Shown in pieces: positions 23,466-33,538 of a DNA stretch of 64,000 bases. The stretch's first letter is position 1. Each line of letters starts with the position of its first letter. Below the pieces are notes generated by a model, which was not told the origin of the DNA, did not search any database, and was given only the letters and a program-made list of their open reading frames with translations. Source of the stretch: Montifringilla adamsi (lineage: Eukaryota; Chordata; Aves; Passeriformes; Passeridae); assembly GCA_017590115.1 (NCBI GenBank), contig JAGGNK010012559.1, positions 6,240,789-6,304,788 on the forward strand. Direction: 5' to 3'. A program made the position numbers and the translations under genes.

Positions 23466-23900
23466 AGGGCCTGGCCTGTCAGCACTGGGTCACTGGGACA
23501 GAGCTGTCCCCTCTGCCAGTGCCGGGGCCAGGAGAACAGGGCAGAGCAGCCTGGAAAGCCCCCGCTGCCCAGAGGCACAGGGAACAGCAGAGCATTCCTG
23601 CGCGGGCTGCCAGGACAAGCCTTTCATCGCCAGCAGCTCCTCCCGGCACGGTGGGACGGCCACGCCCGAGGAACGCTCAGGCAGCAGCAGCAGTTACCCA
23701 GCCCTGCCTGTACTTGTCCTTCCCTGCCGCCCTGAGCTGCAGTTCTGCTTCCTCAGCCTCACCAACGCACACATTTGGGTGATCCCAGCATGAATGCAAG
23801 TGTTAATCACCCTAAATCCTTCTCCATTCACACAGAACACTCATTTCCTTTCATTTGAAGGATTCAATTCGTGGGGGGAAAAAACCCCACTGTGGCGATT

Positions 23901-23906
23901 TTTATT
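23901..23906 (-). terminator. GPATCH3: GPATCH3 poly(A) signal
   Basis: AATAAA on the minus strand about 110 nt after the GPATCH3 stop codon, in an AT-rich context with T-rich sequence following. This gives a very short 3' UTR. Confidence 0.8.
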
Positions 23907-24014
23907 ACAAATCTGTATTTTTGCTAAAAATAAATACAAAAACACCCTGCTTTACACTCAGACCAGGAGCCAGCCTGGACTGGCGAGCAGGACAAAGGCT
24001 GTGACAGTCCCTGC

Positions 24015-27000
24015 TCAGCGCGGCTGGGCCCTGAGGCTGCCCAGGGCGGGCTGGGAGGCTCGGACAAAGGCCATGTCCTGTCTGTACTTCATGGCCGTGG
24101 GGGGCTGGCGCCTGAGCAGCTGGTCACCCATGTCCTGGGGCTCAGGCTCATCGTAGATGGTGGAGATGACAACAGAGCTGTCACCACGGGGCTTCTTCCT
24201 CCTTACAAAGGTTGGCAGCTTCTCCCCGTGGTACCTGGGGGGAAGCAGAAAGGTTTGGTGGGAGGCTGCAGAGGCCATCAGGCACTCCTGTGCTTCCCAG
24301 CTCGTTTCCTGGAAGGGTTTGGGTTGGAAGGGACCTTAAAGCCACCCAGTTCCACCCCCTGCCACGGGCAGGGACACCTCCCTCAGTGGCTGCAGCCCTG
24401 CTCCACCGAGCAGCCCTGGATGTCAGGAGGAGCAGCCTGCTTGGTGTGGAGTGCTGGGGACTCCCCAGCTGTGCAGGGAAAGGCAGACCCCTGGGACAGC
24501 CCTGTGCCCTCTCAGCTGCTGTGAGCCTGGGCACAGGGGGGACAGGGGCTGGCAGGGCACTCACCCCAGCCCCCTCTTGCACCGGGGGTTCTGACCCTCG
24601 TTGTCCAGAGCTTCAGCCATGCCAGAGTTGCTGCTCCCCAGGCCCAGCCCCTCTGTCCAGCCCTGCTGCTCCAGGACCTTCCTGCCAAAGCCCTGGGAGA
24701 AGGGAAAAAACCATCAGAGACCTGCTGGACAAATCCCACCCTCATCCTCCAGAGCCTGCTGCCCTCTTCCCACGGCCGAGACCTCTCCTCCTCCTCCTCA
24801 CCCCCACCCTGTGGGCATCCCCAGTCCCTCCTGGCCTGAGCAGGCAGGCAGAGCTCACCTTGGTGTGCCTCTCGAAGGTGCCAATGTGCTGCCCTGCCAC
24901 AGAGCCGTCCTCCAGCCCAGCCCGCAGCCGCTGCTCCAGCCACATCCGCACCGAGTCCCGAGCGTCCTTGTCCCCTCCATCTGGGGACAGAGAGCCACAG
25001 TCAGCACAGCTCAGGGAGGCTGGGCACCACCAGCGTGCTCCCCAGAGCACCAGCAGAGGAGGCAGAACCTGTTCTTTTTGGCAACCCTTGCTGCCAGACC
25101 AGAAAAACATTGTTTCAGGTTCACTGAGAGCTTGGGCGCTTTCAAAGAATGACAAAGAGCTCCCGAATTCTGCACGGTCAGAACTTCCCTGCTTTCCCTG
25201 GGGGGGTGGCTCAGCTCTGGTACCTTTGTCATAGTAGATGCTCATGTCCACGTCCCAGTCGTCGGCTGTCTGCTCGTCAAAGTCTGCCAAGAGAAGGGAA
25301 GCAGCACGTTTGGTGAGCTGTGGCACAGGGCAGCTCTTTGCTGGTGGCCCAGCTCCCTGTTTTCTCCAACAAAATGGGAAGGAATCACAGAATCACTGAG
25401 GTTGGAGATCTCCAAGACCATTCAGTCCAACTGTGACCAGTTCCCACCTTGTCAGCAGCCCAGACCACTGAGTGCCATGTCCAGTCCTTCCCTGGACACC
25501 TCCAGGGATGGGGACTCCAAACCTCCCTGTGCCTGACCCCCTTTTCCATGGGGAAATTCCTGCTGTGCCCACCCTGAGCTGCCCTGGCCCAGCCTGAGGC
25601 CGTTCCCTCTGCTCCTGTGCCTGTTCCCTGGAGCACAGCCCGACCCCCCCGGCTGTCCCCTCCTGTCAGGAGCTGTGCAGAGCCACAAGGTCCCCCCTGA
25701 TCCCCCTTTTCTCCAGGCTGAGCCCCCTTCCCCAGCTCCAGCCCCTGCCCTGGGCACTCCCCAGCCCCTCCATGTCTCTGCACTCAGGGCGGTGCCTCAG
25801 CAGTGCCAGCACAGAGGAAATGGCATTAGAGACCCCCCAGACCCCACTGCCCACCCAAGGGGCTGCCAGCAGCACCACGGGGGTCTCAGCTTTGTGCCCA
25901 AGGCACGGCTCCGCAGCCAGGGCACGGTGCTGGTGGCTCCAGGTGGCCTGGACACTTTGTTTCAGCCCAGGGACACAAACAGCGAGGTCACCTCCATCCT
26001 GCTCCTGCCAGAACTGGGCATCCGTGTAGAACACGAGGCCGGAGCCGCCCTTCTCCCACTTGAGCTCGATCTCCTCCTCGAAGAGCCGCTCCCGCGCCCG
26101 CTCCTGCTGCGTCACGTCCTCGTGCAGCGCCGCGTGCCGCTGCCACTCCTCGCACGTGTCATCGTCCTGAGGGGACACAGCATGCAGGGGATGGGACACA
26201 GCACAGCCCCCTCCTCACGTGTGTCATCGTCCTGAGGGGACACAGCAGGGGCTGGGGACACAGCACAGCCCCCTCCTCGCACGTGTCATCGTCCTGAGGG
26301 GACACAGCAGGGACTGGGGACGCAGCACAGCCCCCTCCTCACACGTGTCATTGTCCTGAGGGGACACAGCGTGCAGGGGCTGGGGACACAGCACAGCCCC
26401 CTCCTCGCACGTGTCATCGTCCTGAGGGGACACAGCAGGGGCTGGGGACACAGCACAGCCGCCTCCTCACGTGTGTCATCGTCCTGAGGGGACACAGCAT
26501 GGCAGGGGATGGGGCTGGAACACAGCACAGCCCCCTGCCACTCCTCACACGTGTCACTGTCCTGCAAGGACAATCTGGGCTGCAGCTGGGGACAGGGCAG
26601 CAGCTCAGCCCCTCGTGCTGCCTGGCCCTTGCCAACGCCCTCCCCTGCAGCAGCTGTGCTCAGGCCCCGACAGGAGGGATGAGCTCATGGCTGACTCAGA
26701 GCCCTGCCAGAGTCAGCAGCAGCAATCCCACAGCACCCCCAGCCCGGCCCTCCCGATGCCCATGTAAGGAGCAGGTGTGTTGGACCTGCACCCAGCAGCA
26801 GCAGGAATTCATTCCACTGCAGCTGATCCCCCGGGAGATTGCGTGGGCTCCCAGGAAGCAGCTCCCTGGCACGGCCACAGAGCGGCCTGCCCAGTCCTGG
26901 GCACAGCCACTACCCAGCCAAAAGAATGGCTGCAGAGCAGGAAACTGCCTGGGAGAAACAGCTGGAGGAGTCTGTTTAGTCTGGAGAAGGAAAGGCTGAG

Positions 27001-28894
27001 TGAAAAGCTGGGAAAAGGAGGGAACAAAGCGCTCTCTGTGGCCCACGCTGCCAGGAGAAACGAATGGGGTGCAATTGCAGCAGAGATTTGGCACCTGAGT
27101 TAATTCTGGTGCAGGAGAGAACGGGAATGGCTTGCCTGGGGATCTGGAATGACACAGGTTTGGGAGAACAGGCCAGACAGGCGTCTGCCAGGGACAGGGG
27201 TGGGATGGCTCCTGCCCTGCCCAGTTCTCCAGGAGCCTTTGTCACCAAAGCCATTTTCCCCACAGTGACTAAACCCCCAGTGCAGGAGCATCCAAGGTCA
27301 GCCCTTTGTGCAGCTCTGCACGTCATCCCAGCACACAGACGTGGTCCCCAAGCCCTGCCAGCCCAAATCCCAGCAAAGCAGAGCTGGGAGGCAGGATATC
27401 CCTGTGCCAGGCAGCAGGGCAGCGTGTGCTGGGCAGCTCCTCCTGGGATCAGAGCCCTTGGGACCAACCCCTGCCACCACCCCGAGCACTTCTGGGGGGC
27501 TCAGCCCCCCATCCCTGCCCCGAGGGGTGAACAATCCTATTCTAAAGCTGGTTTTAACAAGCCATTTGTCCAAGTGAGAGATGAAAAACGAGCTCTGAGA
27601 GGGGATGTGCCCTCAGCTCCGGCAGCCCTGCCCGGACGGCGCTGGAATGTTCCACTTACGTCACCCGAGTTCGACTCCTCTTCCTCCTGCTCCTGCCCCT
27701 CCTCATCCTCCTGGGGCTGGGCTGGCTGAGTCAGCCCCACGGGCTCCTCTCCCTCGGTGATCTCATCCCCTGCAGCCGTGTAGACTGTTCCGGCCCCGGG
27801 CACGGTCTCGGTGCTGGGGTACTGGAAGGGCACGTTGCCATACCTGCGGGAGGAGCCCGTCCTGGGAAAATCCAGCTGCAGCTTGCTGATGACACGGGGG
27901 GGCAGCCTGCAGGCCCGGATCAGCTCCAGGAACACGCCCAGGGGGGTGCCCACGTTCCCGCAGGGCATGAAGGAGGGCGGGTTGAACTCGGGCAGCCGCT
28001 TCAGCTCCGCCTCGGTGACAGAGGCGGTGCCAGCCCCGTCCTGGCTGCCGGGAGGAGCCTCTGCGGGGACAAGGCAGGGGTGGGGGCACGGGGGAGAAAG
28101 GATGGTTTTGGGGACCTGCAGGGGACAAGGGAGAGGTTGGGGGCAGGACAGCAGGGAGGGTTTGGGGGCCCACAGGAGAGCAGGGATGGTTTTGGGGAGC
28201 CTGCAGGACAGCAAGAATGGTTTTGGGGAGCCTGCAGGGGACCAGGAAGGGTTTTGGGGGCCCGCAGACACTCAGGGATGGGTCTGGGGGCTCGCAGGAG
28301 AGCAGGGATGGTTTTGGGGAGCCTGCAAGAGGGCAGGGATAGTTTTGGGGGCCCACAGGAGAGCAGGGATGATTTGGGGGGTCCCACACCCCCCCGGGGA
28401 TGGGTAAATCCAGGCGCTCACGAGTCGGAGGGGGATAAGCAGAGCCCACACGGGCTCTTCCCGCCTCGGAGCAGACCGAAAGCGCTAAGGAAGCCCCGCG
28501 AGGGGTTTCACCAGCCCGTGCCCCTCGGTGCCGTTCGGACCCCGCCCGTACCTGTCCCGGGGCTCAGGCGGACCCTGCGGATGAGGCAGCGGCCGGGCAG
28601 CGCGGCGCCGCCGGGCCCGACCCAGCGCTTGCCCGAGTACATGCGGACGAAGCGGCGGGCCCGGCCGGGCCGCACGGCCACCGGGCAGGAGCAGGTGCGC
28701 GGCGCCGAGGCCCCGCCGCCGCCGCCCGCTGGCGGGCGCTCGGGGCGGTGGCGGTAGTGGAAGCAGAGGAAGCCGCCGGCCTCCAGGAACTGGCTGAAGT
28801 AGGCGCGGAGATGCGCGGAGCGGAGCGAGGCCGGGATGCCGCTCACCAGGCAGTACCGGGCCGCGCCGCCGTCGGTACCGCTGGGCGCCGCCAT
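24015..28894 (-). CDS. GPATCH3: GPATCH3, G-patch domain-containing protein 3
   Basis: Nuclear/cytoplasmic G-patch protein, reported in mammals to modulate antiviral RIG-I/VISA signalling. Seven minus-strand exons (28552-28894, 27660-28060, 25992-26166, 25224-25283, 24859-24980, 24565-24692, 24015-24234) join in frame to 482 residues (human 525). The N-terminus YCLVSGIPASLRSAHLRAYF begins an RRM-like fold with FLCFHYRHRPER. Exon 2 gives LKRLPEFNPPSFMPCGNVGT and ends in an acidic run. Exon 3 has EEEIELKWEKGGSGLVFYTD and exon 4 DFDEQTADDWDVDMS. The G-patch (residues about 368-412, exons 6-7) reads GFGRKVLEQQGW, EGLGLG and KRGLGYHGEK. The last exon has VISTIYDEPEPQD and MAFVR. The start is fixed by an ATG inside a CpG island. 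The shorter length reflects a reduced Ser/Thr-rich linker in exon 1. Confidence 0.96.
24311..24440 (-). repeat. CR1 fragment in GPATCH3 intron 6
   Basis: Plus-strand GGTTTGGGTTGGAAGGGACC followed by TTAAAGCCACCCAGTTCCA and CAGGGACACCTCC, the reverse complement of the CR1 3' end. It starts about 75 bp from the last exon. Confidence 0.85.
25382..25800 (-). repeat. CR1 fragment in GPATCH3 intron 3
   Basis: Plus-strand AATCACAGAATCACTGAGG, then CCAAGACCATTCAGTCCAAC, CCTTCCCTGGACACCTCCAG and TTTCTCCAGGCTGAGCCCCC: a fairly complete reverse-oriented CR1 3' region of about 420 bp. Confidence 0.92.
26140..26575 (-). repeat. GPATCH3: Minisatellite built from the GPATCH3 exon 3 acceptor
   Basis: Seven tandem units of about 60-75 bp. 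Each carries, on the minus strand, an acceptor CAG followed by GACGATGACACGTG or a close variant, the first bases of exon 3 (DDDTCEEW). The copy nearest the exon body (acceptor at 26,166) reads straight into the rest of exon 3. The outermost copy, near 26,540-26,575, keeps an acceptor-like CTTGCAG plus the DSDTCEEWQ coding sense. Units differ by C/T and GC/AC changes and by short insertions such as GTGCA. Confidence 0.93.
28080..28400 (-). repeat. Minisatellite in GPATCH3 intron 1
   Basis: About nine degenerate units of 31-33 bp built on GGTTTTGGGGAGCCTGCAGG and GAGAGCAGGGAT (plus-strand text). The plus strand is G-rich with GGGG runs. It starts about 20 bp upstream of exon 2, close to where the branch point and pyrimidine tract would be. 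Confidence 0.88.
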
Positions 28895-28933
28895 CTTGTC
28901 GCGCGGTGATGACGTTGCGCGCTGTGGTGACGT
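28887..28933 (-). promoter_or_regulatory. GPATCH3: GPATCH3 CpG-island promoter: YY1-like start and two TGACGT elements
   Basis: The start codon lies inside AAGATGGCGGC (minus strand, 28,887-28,897), a YY1-type motif common at housekeeping start sites. Just upstream are two TGACGT half-CRE cores in plus-strand text, at 28,910-28,915 and 28,928-28,933. The block is dense in CGCGC and has no TATA box. The factors are inferred from motifs only. Confidence 0.6.
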
Positions 28934-28984
28934 GGCGCGCGGCGGGTGGAGGGCGTCGCCTGGTGGCGGGGGAGCGCGCGGCAG

Positions 28985-29560
28985 ATGGGGCGTCCTGGGG
29001 GTCACAGAGGGTGGGGACAGAGACCCTGGGGGGTCACAGGGGACAGAGACACCTTGGGGGTCACAGGGGATGGGGACAGAGACCTTGGGGGGTCACAGGG
29101 GAGAGAGAGACCCTGGGGGGTCACAGGGGACAGAGACACCTTGGGGGTCACAGGGGATGGGGACAGAGACCTTGGGGGGTCACAGGGGAGAGAGAGACCC
29201 TGGGGGGTCACAGGGGAGACAGGAACTTTGGGGAGGGGGGGATCACAGGTGCTGGGGACCAAGATCCCCCATTGTGGGGGGTTTAACAGGCCCGGGGGGC
29301 AGCAGGGCTTGGCCAGGCCCCCGGGGGTCACAGACTCTGGGGTCCCAGCCCCGGGGGTCTCAGGGCTCTGGGGTCACAGCCTTGGGGGTCTCAGGGCTCT
29401 GAGGGTCACAGACTCTGGGGTCACAGTCCCCGGGGTCTCAGGGGTCTGGGGTCACAGGCTCTGGGGTCACAGCCCCGGGAGTCTCAGGGCTCTGGGATCA
29501 CAGCCTTGGGGGTCTCAGGGCTCTGAGGGTCACAGTCCCCGGGGTCTCAGGGGTCTCCGG
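28985..29560 (+). repeat. G-rich minisatellite upstream of GPATCH3
   Basis: Tandem units of about 30 bp (TGGGGGGTCACAGGGGA, ACAGAGACCTTGG) from 28,985 to about 29,220, with an 87-bp higher-order repeat (29,024 and 29,111). A second family of GGGGTCACAG and GGGTCTCAGGGCTCT units follows at about 29,320-29,560. It begins less than 100 bp upstream of the GPATCH3 start codon. Confidence 0.9.
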
Positions 29561-30077
29561 GCTGCCGTGCCCACCCCACACCAGGGCTCTGGTGTCCCCG
29601 TTCCCTGTCCCCTGTCCCCGGGAGCCCTGTGGCCGCCGTGGGCTCGGTGGCAGAGGTGGTCCCGGGCCGGGAGCAGCGGGGACGGCAGGCACAATGTCTG
29701 TGTCACATTGCCGGTGTCCCCGTGGGCACGGGCGGGCACACACTCAGCCGTGCCAGCCAGGAGATGGGGTTTGTGCCCTGGCTGAGGCACGGCAGCTGGC
29801 AGCGCCCACGGGAGAGGCTCAGCACCTGCATTCACACCTGGGGAAAGGTGCAGTGGGGATTTACCCCCGGAATTTCTGCGTGCTGGGAGCACCCAGGGGC
29901 TGCTCCTCCAACACTCCCACTGGCAGCAGCCGACCTGTCTGCACGGCCAGATGGATCTTTATGGAAAATCTCTTTTTATTCCGTTCTGTCTTTTCCATGC
30001 CTGCAGTTTTTTTCTGCCCACCCCAAATTCAGCACCGTGGCTAAAAAGGCACCACCGTGTTCCAAAACACCAAACAT

Positions 30078-30099
30078 TTTATTAAAAAAATAATTTATT
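30078..30099 (-). terminator. NR0B2: Paired poly(A) signals, probable NR0B2 3' end
   Basis: Two minus-strand AATAAA hexamers at 30,094-30,099 and 30,078-30,083 in an AT-rich island. They lie about 920 nt past the NR0B2 exon 2 stop and about 215 nt past the candidate exon 3 stop. No other minus-strand transcript nearby would need them. Confidence 0.7.
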
Positions 30100-30312
30100 G
30101 CATCTTATATACAAACCACGCGAATGTACGCTTACAAAATACTGACACCTCACCTGCTGGAGGCAGGAGCAGCGAGTTTTCCAGGTGTGCACCTGGCTCC
30201 ATCTCCAGGGAGGGAGGTTTGGATCTCCACTAAACCAGCTCTGCTCAGGTTTAACTTTTCACAGACAGGAGAGCCCAGAGCCCCAAAGGAGGTGCAGTAG
30301 GTTTAGGAGCTG

Positions 30313-30366
30313 CTAAGTGCTCTTAATCCTGTTGTACTTCATGGAATTACGGAGGAAAGAGAGAAT
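30313..30366 (-). CDS. NR0B2: Candidate third coding exon of NR0B2 (17 residues and stop)
   Basis: A strong minus-strand acceptor CTCTTTTCCTTAG ends at 30,367. It is followed by an open frame of 17 residues, ILSFLRNSMKYNRIKST, then TAG. An ordinary 3' UTR follows, ending at paired AATAAA signals. A possible donor GAG|GTGACG in exon 2 (exon would end at 31,054) is in the matching phase. It would convert the C-terminus from MLFEVTGWPRGWPLPR to MLFE plus this peptide, for a 268-residue protein. The donor has C at +5 and so is weak, and human NR0B2 has only two exons. It could instead be plain 3' UTR. Confidence 0.4.
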   Translation of the reverse strand: MLSFLRNSMKYNRIKST

Positions 30367-30669
30367 CTAAGGAAAAGAGGGGTGAGTTTGTACACCCTGT
30401 AGCATTTAACACTCTGGCTTTTCCCCTGAAGAAATGTCCTGAGTGTTTCTAAGATTCCAAGCACGGGAGCCAGACCCAGAGCTAATTCCACAGTCAGCCC
30501 TCAGTCAGTGATCAGACACCACGGCATCAAGCTGAGGACAACCCTCACTGCTCGGAGCTCACAGCAAAACGAGTAAGAACTGGCAGGAGAGCAGCAAACG
30601 CTCTGTCCACTCACACTCCGGGCTGCAGACCAGCCCAGGAGCTGCTGTGAACGTGCTGAGCCACAGCTG

Positions 30670-31012
30670 CCGTGCCGGTGGCACCGGGATCCCGCAGGGT
30701 CCGTTCCTGCCCGGTGGCACAGGGATCCCGCAGGGTCCGTTCCTGCCCCGTGGCACAACGGGATCCCCCGGGGTCCATTCCTGCCCGGTGGCACAGGGAT
30801 CCCGCAGGGTCCGTTCCTGCCCGGTGGCACAGGGATCCCGCAGGGTCCGTTCCTGCCCGGTGGCACACCGGGATCCCGCGGGGTCCGTTCCTGCCCGGGG
30901 GCACCGGGATCCCGCGGGGTCCGTTCCTGCCCGGTGGCACAGGGATCCCGCAGGGTCCGTTCCTGCCCGGTGGCACAGGGATCCCGCAGGGTCCGTTCCT
31001 GCCCGGGGTGCC
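30670..31012 (-). repeat. 36-bp minisatellite abutting the NR0B2 stop codon
   Basis: Nine tandem units of 36-38 bp built on GGCACAGGGATCCCGCAGGG followed by TCCGTTCCTGCCCGGT. The last unit ends within a few bases of the exon 2 stop at 31,015-31,017. It is either the start of the 3' UTR or the interior of an intron leading to the candidate exon 3. Confidence 0.95.
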
Positions 31013-31014
31013 GC

Positions 31015-32354
31015 TCAGCGGGGCAGGGGCCAGCCCCGCGGCCAGCCCGTCACCTCGAACAGCATCTCGGCCAGCAGCTCGCCCATGGCCGCGTCCCCGA
31101 TGACGGGCTGGAAGAACAGAGCGGTGACCAGGGCGGCGGGGATGGATCGCAGCGAGGAGGTGAGGCGCAGGATGTGCGAGAAGCGAGCCTGCTGCTCGGG
31201 CTGCTGCAGCTCCCGCAGCGCCCGCTGCGCCTCCCACTGCAGGCTCTCGATGTGCAGGGCAGCCCTCAGCCCCGGCGTGTCTGCGAGGGACAGCACAGGG
31301 AGAGGAAGGTGAGGATGGGAAGCAGCTCCCGGGTTCTCCCATTCCCACCCTTCCCCGTTTTTCAGAGGGGATCTCTGAGGTCACGCTCGGGAGGTGCGCG
31401 CAGCGCTGCTGAGGCACAGCTGCTCAGGGATGCTGTGTGAGGAGGGAAAGCACTTGATAACAGGGAAAAACATGCTTTAAAAGCAAAGGAATGCAGGATT
31501 TATTGTCTGCACGGCAGGCAAAGTGTGAGACTTCCTTTTTGACATCCTTCCTTCCTGCTACCTAGTGCATTTGGGAATGACCAGAGTTAGGGAAAAGGTG
31601 GCCAACCTCTCTGCTCTCACACCTGCCCATCTCTGAGCATCTCCAGGCCACCAAGTCTGTGTTCACCTGGGAAGGTGATCCCTGGACGTGGCACAGTGCT
31701 CTGGGCTGGTGACAAGGTGGGGAGTGGCACAGGGTGCACTCCACGGCCTTGGGGATCTTTTCCCACCTCAGTGGCTCTGGGACACCGTGATTCTGTGGCC
31801 GGCAGAGCCACGAGGGCCTGGCACTCACCTGGACTGAAGAGAATGGCTCCCCTCAGGTAGGTGAACTCGCTGGGGCTCAGGTCCAGCCTCCAGAAGCTGT
31901 TGAGGCACCACTGCAGCCGCTGCACGGCCGCCAGCGTGGGCTGCATCCCCTCGGGCTCCTGCCCTTTGCTCTGGCCGCTGAGGAGGATCTTCTTGAGCAT
32001 GCTGGGGGCCGGGGCCTCCATCACCTCGAAGGTCACCATCTCCTGCACCAGCCCCAGCAGGAACAGGGGCACCCAGCAGCCGTCCAGCAGCAGCAGCTGA
32101 TCCTCCCGCGGCAGCAGCTGGAAGGCAGCGACGTTTTTGACGAAGCTGATGGTTTTGAGCAGCACGTGGGAGGCGGCGCGGCAGGTGAGCTGCGGCGTGC
32201 GCAGGCACACGGTGCGGCGCTGGCGGCACGGGCAGCGCTGCCGGGCCCCGCCGGGCCGCAGCTCCTGGCTCAGCAGGGTGTACAGGATGGCAGGCTGCCT
32301 GGCATTGCCGTGGCACTGGCACCTCTCACAGCCCGCATCCACGCTGGCGCTCAT
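31015..32354 (-). CDS. NR0B2: NR0B2 (SHP), orphan nuclear receptor lacking a DNA-binding domain
   Basis: Transcriptional co-repressor that binds other nuclear receptors (LRH-1, HNF4A and others) and mediates bile-acid feedback. Exon 1 is 31829-32354 and exon 2 31015-31280, giving 263 residues (human 257). There is no zinc-finger domain. The N-terminus is Cys-rich (CERCQCHGNAR, RCPCRQRR). An LxxLL-type motif is seen in ILYTLLSQ and an LKKILL helix in PSMLKKILLSG. Ligand-binding-like landmarks include GCWVPLFLLGLVQEMVTFEV, FSP|DTPGLRAALHI at the exon junction, and FFQPVIGDAAMGELLAEML, matching FFRPIIGDVDIAGLLGDML in mammals. The one-intron structure fits the family. The last 12 residues (VTGWPRGWPLPR) have no family counterpart and may be intron read as exon. 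NR0B1 is excluded by its longer N-terminus and by synteny. Confidence 0.95.
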
Positions 32355-32489
32355 GGCCGGGCCAGCTCCTCCTCGAAACGCAGCCGGTGGCAGGGCAGAG
32401 AGAGACACAAAGTCCCTTCCAAAATGTGTCACGGGATGGATTGTCCCCGTCCTGCCGGCTCTGCCAGCCCGTGGCTGCTCCAGCCAGCT

Positions 32490-32532
32490 CTTATAAGGCC
32501 GGGTCACAGTGAACAACCCTGCGCAGCCTTGA
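32490..32532 (-). promoter_or_regulatory. NR0B2: NR0B2 promoter: TATA-like box and LRH-1-type site
   Basis: Minus-strand TTATAAG (32,490-32,497) lies about 135 bp before the start codon. About 30 bp further upstream is TCAAGGCTG (32,524-32,532), fitting the NR5A2/LRH-1 consensus YCAAGGYCR at most positions. LRH-1 is the known activator of mammalian NR0B2. Between them is an inverted pair GGTCA-CAG-TGAAC (32,502-32,514) that could be a nuclear receptor half-site pair. The arrangement suits a tightly regulated hepatic promoter; binding is inferred. Confidence 0.6.
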
Positions 32533-33149
32533 CCGCCCTGATTAAGCAGCCTCATTAAAACCGCCCGACCAACCCCGTTGTTGCTGGGCTGATTGGCCGG
32601 GCCAGGCGAGTTCCCGGCGCGGTCAACGGCCGTTTTTCTCAATGAATCCGCGGGGAGGGGTTGTGTGGCCTTATCAGGATTACCCAAACAGGATAAACAG
32701 AGTCATTAGCCCAGGCTGTACCATGGCACCAAGGCCCCATCGGGCAGCTGTCGCTGCCAGGGTTCACAGACAAACACGGGGCGCTCGTCTGGGCCCGGCG
32801 TTCAACGGCCCCGGCGCCCGGCCTTGGGAAGAGCAACCTGGAAGTCGTGTTATCAGCAGCTGTTTGCCTGGCCTTGCTCGGGAGCCTCTTGTTGTGGTGG
32901 AGGAAGAGGAACCCGCTGAACCGGCAGGCTGTGATGGGCGCGGGGGTCGCGTCTCTCAGAGGAAACACACGGAAAATGCTCCCATTTGCAGAATGAGGGA
33001 AAAGTAAGGAAAAAAGGTCAAAATCCTCTTATTTTCCCAGTGGGAAGGAAGCCAGAGGTGCTGGTCGACAGCAGCTGAACACGAGCCAAAGTGGGCAGTG
33101 GTTGCTCAGGTGGCACCGCACGCAAGCGCCGGGCCCGGTTTGGGCCCCT

Positions 33150-33275
33150 CACTGCAAGACAGACATGGAGGTGTCCAGGGAGGGGAACGGAGCTGGGAAG
33201 GGGTGGAGCCCAGGAGCGGCTGAGGGAGCAGGGGGGCTCAGGCTGGAGAAAAGGAGGCTCAGGGGGCCCTGCTGG
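33150..33275 (+). repeat. CR1 fragment upstream of NUDC
   Basis: Plus-oriented CR1-like text: GACATGGAGGTGTCCAGGGA, then CAGGCTGGAGAAAAGGAGGC. It has the usual CR1 interior wording but is GC-modified and lacks the 3' tail. Confidence 0.55.
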
Positions 33276-33419
33276 CTCCCGGCTCCCCGGCCGGAGGGGC
33301 CAGGCCCGGTCCGGGCCCTTTCCGCGCCCCGGGCACCGCGGCCCGCCCGGCCCGTCGCCATAACAACCCCGCCGCGCCTCGCGGCCCGCCCTTTCCTGCA
33401 AGATTGACAGTCCTCTCGG

Positions 33420-33461
33420 CCAATCAGCGAAGAGGGCGGCGCGGGAGCGCGCTGGGATTGG
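33420..33461 (+). promoter_or_regulatory. NUDC: NUDC CpG-island promoter with two CCAAT boxes
   Basis: CCAATCAG at 33,420-33,427 and an inverted box ATTGG at 33,457-33,461 lie 80-120 bp before the NUDC start codon, in a CpG-dense block without a TATA box. Spaced CCAAT boxes of this kind are typical NF-Y targets in housekeeping and cell-cycle promoters. Factor assignment is inferred. Confidence 0.6.
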
Positions 33462-33538
33462 CGGGCGGGGAGGGACTCGCGCTTCCGCGGCCGCCGGTTC
33501 CGGTTCCGGTAGCGGCCCGGTGCGGGAGCGGCGGCGCG

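Noticed and set aside
28080..29560. CRISPR-like regularly spaced repeats
   Set aside because: Units are directly adjacent, degenerate and without unique spacers, in a vertebrate locus. These are minisatellites.
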